Assembly: GCA_046155505.1 (NCBI GenBank)
Contig: JBJXFK010000151.1
Location: 1-18,470, forward strand
Direction of reading: 5' to 3'
Source of the DNA: JBJXFK01 sp046155505
GTDB taxonomy: Bacteria > Planctomycetota > Phycisphaerae > UBA1845 > Fen-1342
DNA length: 18,470 nucleotides
Shown: positions 14,558-18,470 of the stretch, in pieces
Numbering within the stretch: position 1 is the stretch's first letter
Layout: the number at the start of each line of letters is the position of its first letter
The notes under the pieces: generated by a model
The model's input: only the letters and a program-made list of their open reading frames with translations
Databases searched by the model: none
What the model was told of the DNA's origin: nothing
Made by a program: the position numbers and the translations under genes

Positions 14558-14587
14558 CGAGGAGCGAGGATCGAGTAGCGAGTAGCG
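14546..14587. repeat. Heptanucleotide tandem array (AGTAGCG type) overlapping a gene end
   Basis: Six seven-base units run AGGATTC, AGTAGCG, AGGAGCG, AGGATCG, AGTAGCG, AGTAGCG. The phosphatase stop codon TAG (14555-14557) lies in the second unit, so the array begins inside the gene. Degenerate GAGCG-rich sequence continues to the MITE-like element B. Confidence 0.8.
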
Positions 14588-14654
14588 AGTGGATGTGAGA
14601 ACGCGATCCGAACGCGACGCGCCAGCGAGTGAACGCGAGCGAAGCGAGCGCGGC

Positions 14655-14771
14655 ACTGAACCCCGAGCGCGAGCGAGCGAGCGGGGTAACACGCGGGAGC
14701 GAACGACGCTCGACGTCGTACACACACTCGTCCAGACGGCTCACCCCACTCGCTCGCGCGCGGGGTTCGGA
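14655..14771 (+). mobile_element. MITE-like palindromic element B, intergenic
   Basis: The left arm 14655-14690 (starts ACTGAACCCCGAGCGCGAGC) and right arm 14741-14771 (ends GCGCGGGGTTCGGA) are inverted copies, with one extra GAGC unit on the left. The interior (GGGGTAA...AGCGAACGACGCTCGAC) matches the reversed interior of element A at 10285-10437. It carries no gene. It sits between the phosphatase gene and the pilT promoter, so it may separate or influence those transcription units. Confidence 0.72.
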
Positions 14772-14834
14772 TGAGCCGCTCCACGGTACGCCGACTCGCA
14801 CAACGATCGCATAGCGATCCTCGCCGCCGCACAA

Positions 14835-14840
14835 TACAAT
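14835..14840 (+). promoter_or_regulatory. Candidate -10 box of pilT
   Basis: TACAAT occurs 76 nt before the pilT GTG. A perfect inverted repeat GATCGC-ATA-GCGATC (14805-14819) lies where a -35 region or operator would be. No consensus -35 hexamer is visible. Confidence 0.4.
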
Positions 14841-14856
14841 GCACCCCATCGAAAGC

Positions 14857-14883
14857 AGCCGCCCAACGGTGGACCGGGCGGCT
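14857..14883 (+). promoter_or_regulatory. Hairpin in the pilT leader
   Basis: AGCCGCCC (14857-14864) pairs perfectly with GGGCGGCT (14876-14883) around an 11-nt loop. It lies between the candidate promoter and the AAGGA ribosome binding site at 14903-14907. It could stabilise the mRNA or affect translation; no T run follows, so it does not look like a terminator. Confidence 0.45.
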
Positions 14884-14916
14884 CGTCGCTGAATCGTCGA
14901 CAAAGGATGACCGACA

Positions 14917-16068
<1,152 letters not shown>

Positions 16069-16077
16069 GCGAGCGGG

Positions 16078-16083
16078 TATACT
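16078..16083 (+). promoter_or_regulatory. Candidate -10 box of the histidine kinase gene, leaderless
   Basis: GGTATACT places TATACT six bases before the GTG start at 16090, and no ribosome binding site is seen. Transcription would begin at the start codon itself. Read-through from pilT is also possible, because only 21 nt separate the genes. Confidence 0.45.
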
Positions 16084-16089
16084 CCCGCC

Positions 16090-17709
16090 GTGCTACGCAT
16101 TCGTCGCCCACGTCTGTCGCTGGCGGTCAAGTATCGCATCCTCTTCGGCGGCGCGGTCGCGCTGATCATCGGGGCTGCGCTGTCGCTGCCGTGGTTCATC
16201 GTCGAGGCGCTGGCCTTCGAGCAGTCGTTCAACGAGGCGCGTCGATCGGCGGACGATTACTTTCGCCTCGCACTCGCCGCGCCTGACGAAGCGGCGCTGA
16301 TGACGACGCACGGCAAAGAGGCCAGCCTGTTGCACGAGCGGCTGCAACACGAGCCGCGCTTTATGCCCCTCGTCCGCGATCTCGAAGCGGTCGAGGCGGC
16401 CAATGACGCGGGCGATCCACTGGAGAATTTCTCGCGCAAGGCGCTGCGCACGTTTCTGCGCCACCCCAAACAAGACTCGTCCAACGCGCGCATCGAGACC
16501 GCGTTTGGCACGCGGTTCGCCTATTCACACGCCGTGCGAGCGCAGAAGACATGTCTGCAATGCCACGGCGAATCGGGCCGCGCCGAGAGCAAATACCGCG
16601 AGAACGAACTGATCGGGGCGATCACGGTCGACCTGCCTGCTGACCAGAGCGAAAAGTATCTGCTCATCTATCGACTCGGGATCCTTGCGGCGGGCGCGCT
16701 GGCGGGCATTCTTGCCATTCTCGTGTTCTACGTCATCACGCACCGGTTTATTCTCGCGCCGATCGACGAGCTGCGCGACGTGGCCGAAAAGGTCGAGAAA
16801 GGCGACACCGCGGTTCGCGCGGCGCTCAAGACCGGCGACGAGTTTGAGTCGCTCGCCGAGAGCCTGAACGCGATGCTCGAAAAACTGCGCTCGCAGCAGG
16901 ACGAGCTGCGCGTCGCCAACAAGCTGCTCGATGAAAAGCTCGGCGAAATGGCGCAGGTAAATGTCTCGCTCTATGAATCGAACCGCGTGAAAAGCGAGTT
17001 TCTGGCCAACGTCTCGCACGAGCTGCGCACGCCGCTGACCAGCATCATCGGCTTTGCCGAGTTGCTGCGCGATAACGCCCCGGAAGGTTCGAACGGCAAA
17101 GTCGTTCGCTACACCGACAATATCTTGATCTCGGGCCGCATTTTGATGGAGATCATCAACGATCTGCTCGACTTGGCCAAGATCGAAGCGGGCAAAGTCG
17201 TGTTGCGTCTCGAAAGCGTACACATCGGCGAATTGTGTACCACCCTGCTCGACTTCATGCGTCCGATGGGCGATAAGAAAAATCTTGTCATCGCCTACGA
17301 GGCGGACAGCGAGCTGCCGATATTGATCACCGATCGCGGTCGCGTGCGACAGATTCTCTACAACCTGCTGAGCAACGCGATCAAATTCACGCCCGACGGC
17401 GGCGGCGTCACGCTGCGCTGCAAGCGCGACATCGACGGCGGCGTGCGACTCGAAGTCGCCGACACGGGCCCCGGCATCGCGCCCGAGCATCAGGCGATCA
17501 TCTTCGAAAAATTCCGCCAGATCGACGGCAGCGCCACGCGCGAACACTACGGCACCGGCCTGGGCCTGGCGATCGCCAAGGAACTGTCGGAGCTCCTCGG
17601 CGGCACGATCGGCCTGGAAAGCACGCTCGGCGCCGGGTCGGCGTTTTGGGTGCGCCTGCCGCCGGTGACGGCGGAATCGGGTTCGCGTCCGATGGTGTCG
17701 TTGGTATGA
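16090..17709 (+). CDS. Sensor histidine kinase with periplasmic CxxCH (DUF3365-type haem) domain
   Basis: 539 residues. TM1 covers ~17-42. The outer region (43-193) contains NFSRKALRTF, FAYSHAVRAQ and CLQCH (155-159), matching the DUF3365/Tll0287-like sensor fold in which CxxCH attaches one c-type haem; the region ends EKYLLIYRLG. TM2 spans ~195-216, followed by HAMP (217-270) and a coiled linker. The kinase core is complete: H-box VSHELRTPLT with His 310, N-box NLLSNAIKFTP (~425-435), G1 DTGPGI (459-464), F-box FEKFRQID and G2 GTGLGLAI (488-495). It should autophosphorylate at His 310 in response to redox state or a gas ligand such as NO or O2 (inference from haem). No response regulator is encoded next to it, so it is an orphan kinase here. 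The start is GTG 16090; the absence of a ribosome binding site and a -10 box six bases away suggest a leaderless message. Confidence 0.92.
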   Translation: MLRIRRPRLSLAVKYRILFGGAVALIIGAALSLPWFIVEALAFEQSFNEARRSADDYFRLALAAPDEAALMTTHGKEASLLHERLQHEPRFMPLVRDLEAVEAANDAGDPLENFSRKALRTFLRHPKQDSSNARIETAFGTRFAYSHAVRAQKTCLQCHGESGRAESKYRENELIGAITVDLPADQSEKYLLIYRLGILAAGALAGILAILVFYVITHRFILAPIDELRDVAEKVEKGDTAVRAALKTGDEFESLAESLNAMLEKLRSQQDELRVANKLLDEKLGEMAQVNVSLYESNRVKSEFLANVSHELRTPLTSIIGFAELLRDNAPEGSNGKVVRYTDNILISGRILMEIINDLLDLAKIEAGKVVLRLESVHIGELCTTLLDFMRPMGDKKNLVIAYEADSELPILITDRGRVRQILYNLLSNAIKFTPDGGGVTLRCKRDIDGGVRLEVADTGPGIAPEHQAIIFEKFRQIDGSATREHYGTGLGLAIAKELSELLGGTIGLESTLGAGSAFWVRLPPVTAESGSRPMVSLV

Positions 17710-17779
17710 ACTGCGCACGGAACACCGACTCAGCCGTTACCCGCCCGCAAATTACGCTGTATTCGAAGCGCGCAATCGC

Positions 17780-17785
17780 TATACT
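17780..17785 (+). promoter_or_regulatory. Candidate -10 box of the UPF0175/PIN operon
   Basis: GCTATACT places TATACT 23 nt before the antitoxin ATG, with ACGGAG in between as ribosome binding site. The same TATACT appears before the histidine kinase. The -35 region is weak. Confidence 0.5.
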
Positions 17786-17808
17786 CAACATTTAACGGAG
17801 AGCCGCAA

Positions 17809-18084
17809 ATGAAAATCACGTTCGAGCTTCCGGATGCGCTCGACGCCGCAATTGAGACGCAACTCAACGGCGACGCGCCGCGTTTCGCGATGGAAGCGAT
17901 GGTGATCGAGCTTTACCGGACAGCGCGCATCTCGCTTGGGCAGGTCGGCGCGCTACTTGGGCTGACTCGGATCGAGGCGCAAACATGGCTCGCCGGTCGA
18001 GGCGTGCCGCTCAACTATGACATCGGCGACCTTGACGCAGATCGGCGCACCCTCGCGCGTTTGCTTGATGGAGCGTCCGCGTGA
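17809..18084 (+). CDS. UPF0175-family antitoxin
   Basis: The 91-residue protein reads MKITFELPDALDAAIE, then MEAMVIELYRTARISLGQVGALLGLTRIEAQTWLAGRGVPL in two stretches, and ends YDIGDLDADRRTLARLL. This is the standard order of UPF0175 proteins: a short N-terminal strand, a helix-turn-helix-like core and an acidic tail. They accompany PIN toxins of the DUF3368 group and are presumed to neutralise them and repress the operon. ACGGAG precedes the ATG at 17809. The last codon and stop overlap the toxin's GTG start (GTGA, 18081-18084). With the toxin truncated downstream, this antitoxin is probably no longer needed for survival. Confidence 0.88.
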   Translation: MKITFELPDALDAAIETQLNGDAPRFAMEAMVIELYRTARISLGQVGALLGLTRIEAQTWLAGRGVPLNYDIGDLDADRRTLARLLDGASA

Positions 18085-18350
18085 TTGTCGTGTCCGACGC
18101 GACGCCGCTCATTGTGCTCATTCGCATCGAGTGTGAATCGATATTGCCGAACCTGTTCGGAAGCGTCATCACGACCCCGACCGTCGTTCGGGAAATGTCG
18201 CACGCGAATCCGCCCGCTAGCGTCCGTGCGTGGATCGCCGCGGCGCCAGGCTGGCTGGTGATCCGAGCGCCCGTTTCAATCGACGCATCGATGGGGATCG
18301 ACCCCGGTGAGCGCGAGGCGATCAGTCTGGCCTTGGAGCTTCGCGCGTAA
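18081..18350 (+). CDS. PIN-domain toxin (DUF3368), truncated by an IS66-type insertion
   Basis: The 89-residue product begins MIVVSDATPLIVLIRI, with first catalytic Asp 6, then TTPTVVREM (Glu 38) and DPGEREAISLALEL (Glu 77 region). These are three of the usual acidic positions of a PIN ribonuclease. Family members run to about 150 residues and continue with a strand carrying a further Asp (LLID-type) and a C-terminal helix. Here reading stops at LELRA because TAA lies within the GTAA end of an insertion sequence at 18347. No continuation is found in the other frames after it. The stump lacks the C-terminal third and is very likely inactive. GTG 18081 overlaps the antitoxin stop, as is usual for such pairs. 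Confidence 0.82.
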   Translation: MIVVSDATPLIVLIRIECESILPNLFGSVITTPTVVREMSHANPPASVRAWIAAAPGWLVIRAPVSIDASMGIDPGEREAISLALELRA

Positions 18351-18470
18351 GCGTCCGGTGAACCCCGTCTATTATCCGGCGTGCGGCGTGGCGATGATGC
18401 CTCCATCGAAACGGAGGCCGTCATGGCACGCAGTTCGCGGCGGGATTCAAACAAAGAATCGTTCTGGCGC
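18347..18470 (+). mobile_element. Left end of an IS66-family insertion sequence, running off the window
   Basis: From 18347 the sequence is GTAAGCGTCCGGTGAACCCC. IS66-family elements begin with GTAA and make 8-bp target duplications. The element begins where homology to the PIN toxin ends, and a gene resembling the first accessory gene of IS66 elements starts 76 nt inside. The putative target octamer is CTTCGCGC (18339-18346). The right end is outside the window, so intactness is unknown. Confidence 0.72.
18423..18470 (+). CDS. N-terminus of an IS66-type accessory protein (TnpA-like), partial
   Basis: ATG at 18423 with GGAGG at 18413-18417 (5-nt spacing) opens a frame reading MARSSRRDSNKESFWR to the window edge. 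The basic start followed by 'ES(F/Y)WR' resembles the beginning of the small DNA-binding accessory protein that precedes TnpB and the transposase in IS66 elements. Only 16 residues are visible, so identification relies on the adjoining GTAA terminus as much as on the residues. Confidence 0.6.
   Translation, partial: MARSSRRDSNKESFWR

Overview
The window looks like part of a GC-rich planctomycete-type chromosome, most like the Phycisphaerae side of the phylum. This is inferred from three things: an extracellular HAF-repeat protein ending in a dockerin-like pair of Ca-binding loops, a partner protein of the 'VDQNAPPGG...DGSTWRDAF' surface type, and intergenic spaces filled with palindromic and period-7 repeats. 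No 16S gene or other marker is present, so the assignment rests on style and family content only.

Layout. 1-52 is probably the 3' end of a plus-strand gene. 53-535 is non-coding with a heptamer array. 575-2189 (minus) is an exported pair: the HAF/dockerin protein, then a second exported protein cut short by a ~105-bp repeat. 2190-3115 is a repeat island (octamer and heptamer arrays, several strong palindromes, a second copy of the ~105-bp repeat). 3116-3589 is a universal stress protein. 3706-7250 is a translationally coupled pair of membrane-associated GTPases of the dynamin/Era-like P-loop class. 7317-8558 (minus) holds two paralogous ParDE-type toxin-antitoxin modules in tandem, with a shared candidate operator. 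8629-11977 (minus) is an extended SDR (NAD-dependent sugar epimerase/dehydratase type) overlapping a GT-C-like polytopic membrane protein whose coding sequence has absorbed a MITE-like element in frame. 12136-12208 (minus) is tRNA-Lys(UUU), with a tandem hairpin repeat on its 3' side. From 12452 to 17709 (plus) come three genes for signalling and surface motility: a membrane sensor with HAMP and PP2C/SpoIIE phosphatase domains (RsbU-like), a PilT twitching ATPase, and a histidine kinase with a periplasmic CxxCH haem-type sensor domain. 17809-18350 is a UPF0175 antitoxin / DUF3368 PIN toxin pair. The toxin is cut at codon 89 by the left end of an IS66-family insertion sequence that runs off the right edge.

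How the parts fit. The conserved functions are cell-envelope GTPases, envelope glycosylation (SDR + GT-C), a partner-switching-type phosphatase, type IV pilus retraction and redox or gas sensing. Between them lies a mobile layer: three toxin-antitoxin modules, one IS66 element, two copies of a MITE-like palindromic element, two copies of another palindromic repeat and at least four period-7 tandem arrays. Several of these elements have altered gene ends or coding sequence. The clearest unusual points are the in-frame MITE in the GT-C gene, the IS66 end supplying the stop codon of the PIN toxin, the heptamer arrays, and the coupled GTPase pair.
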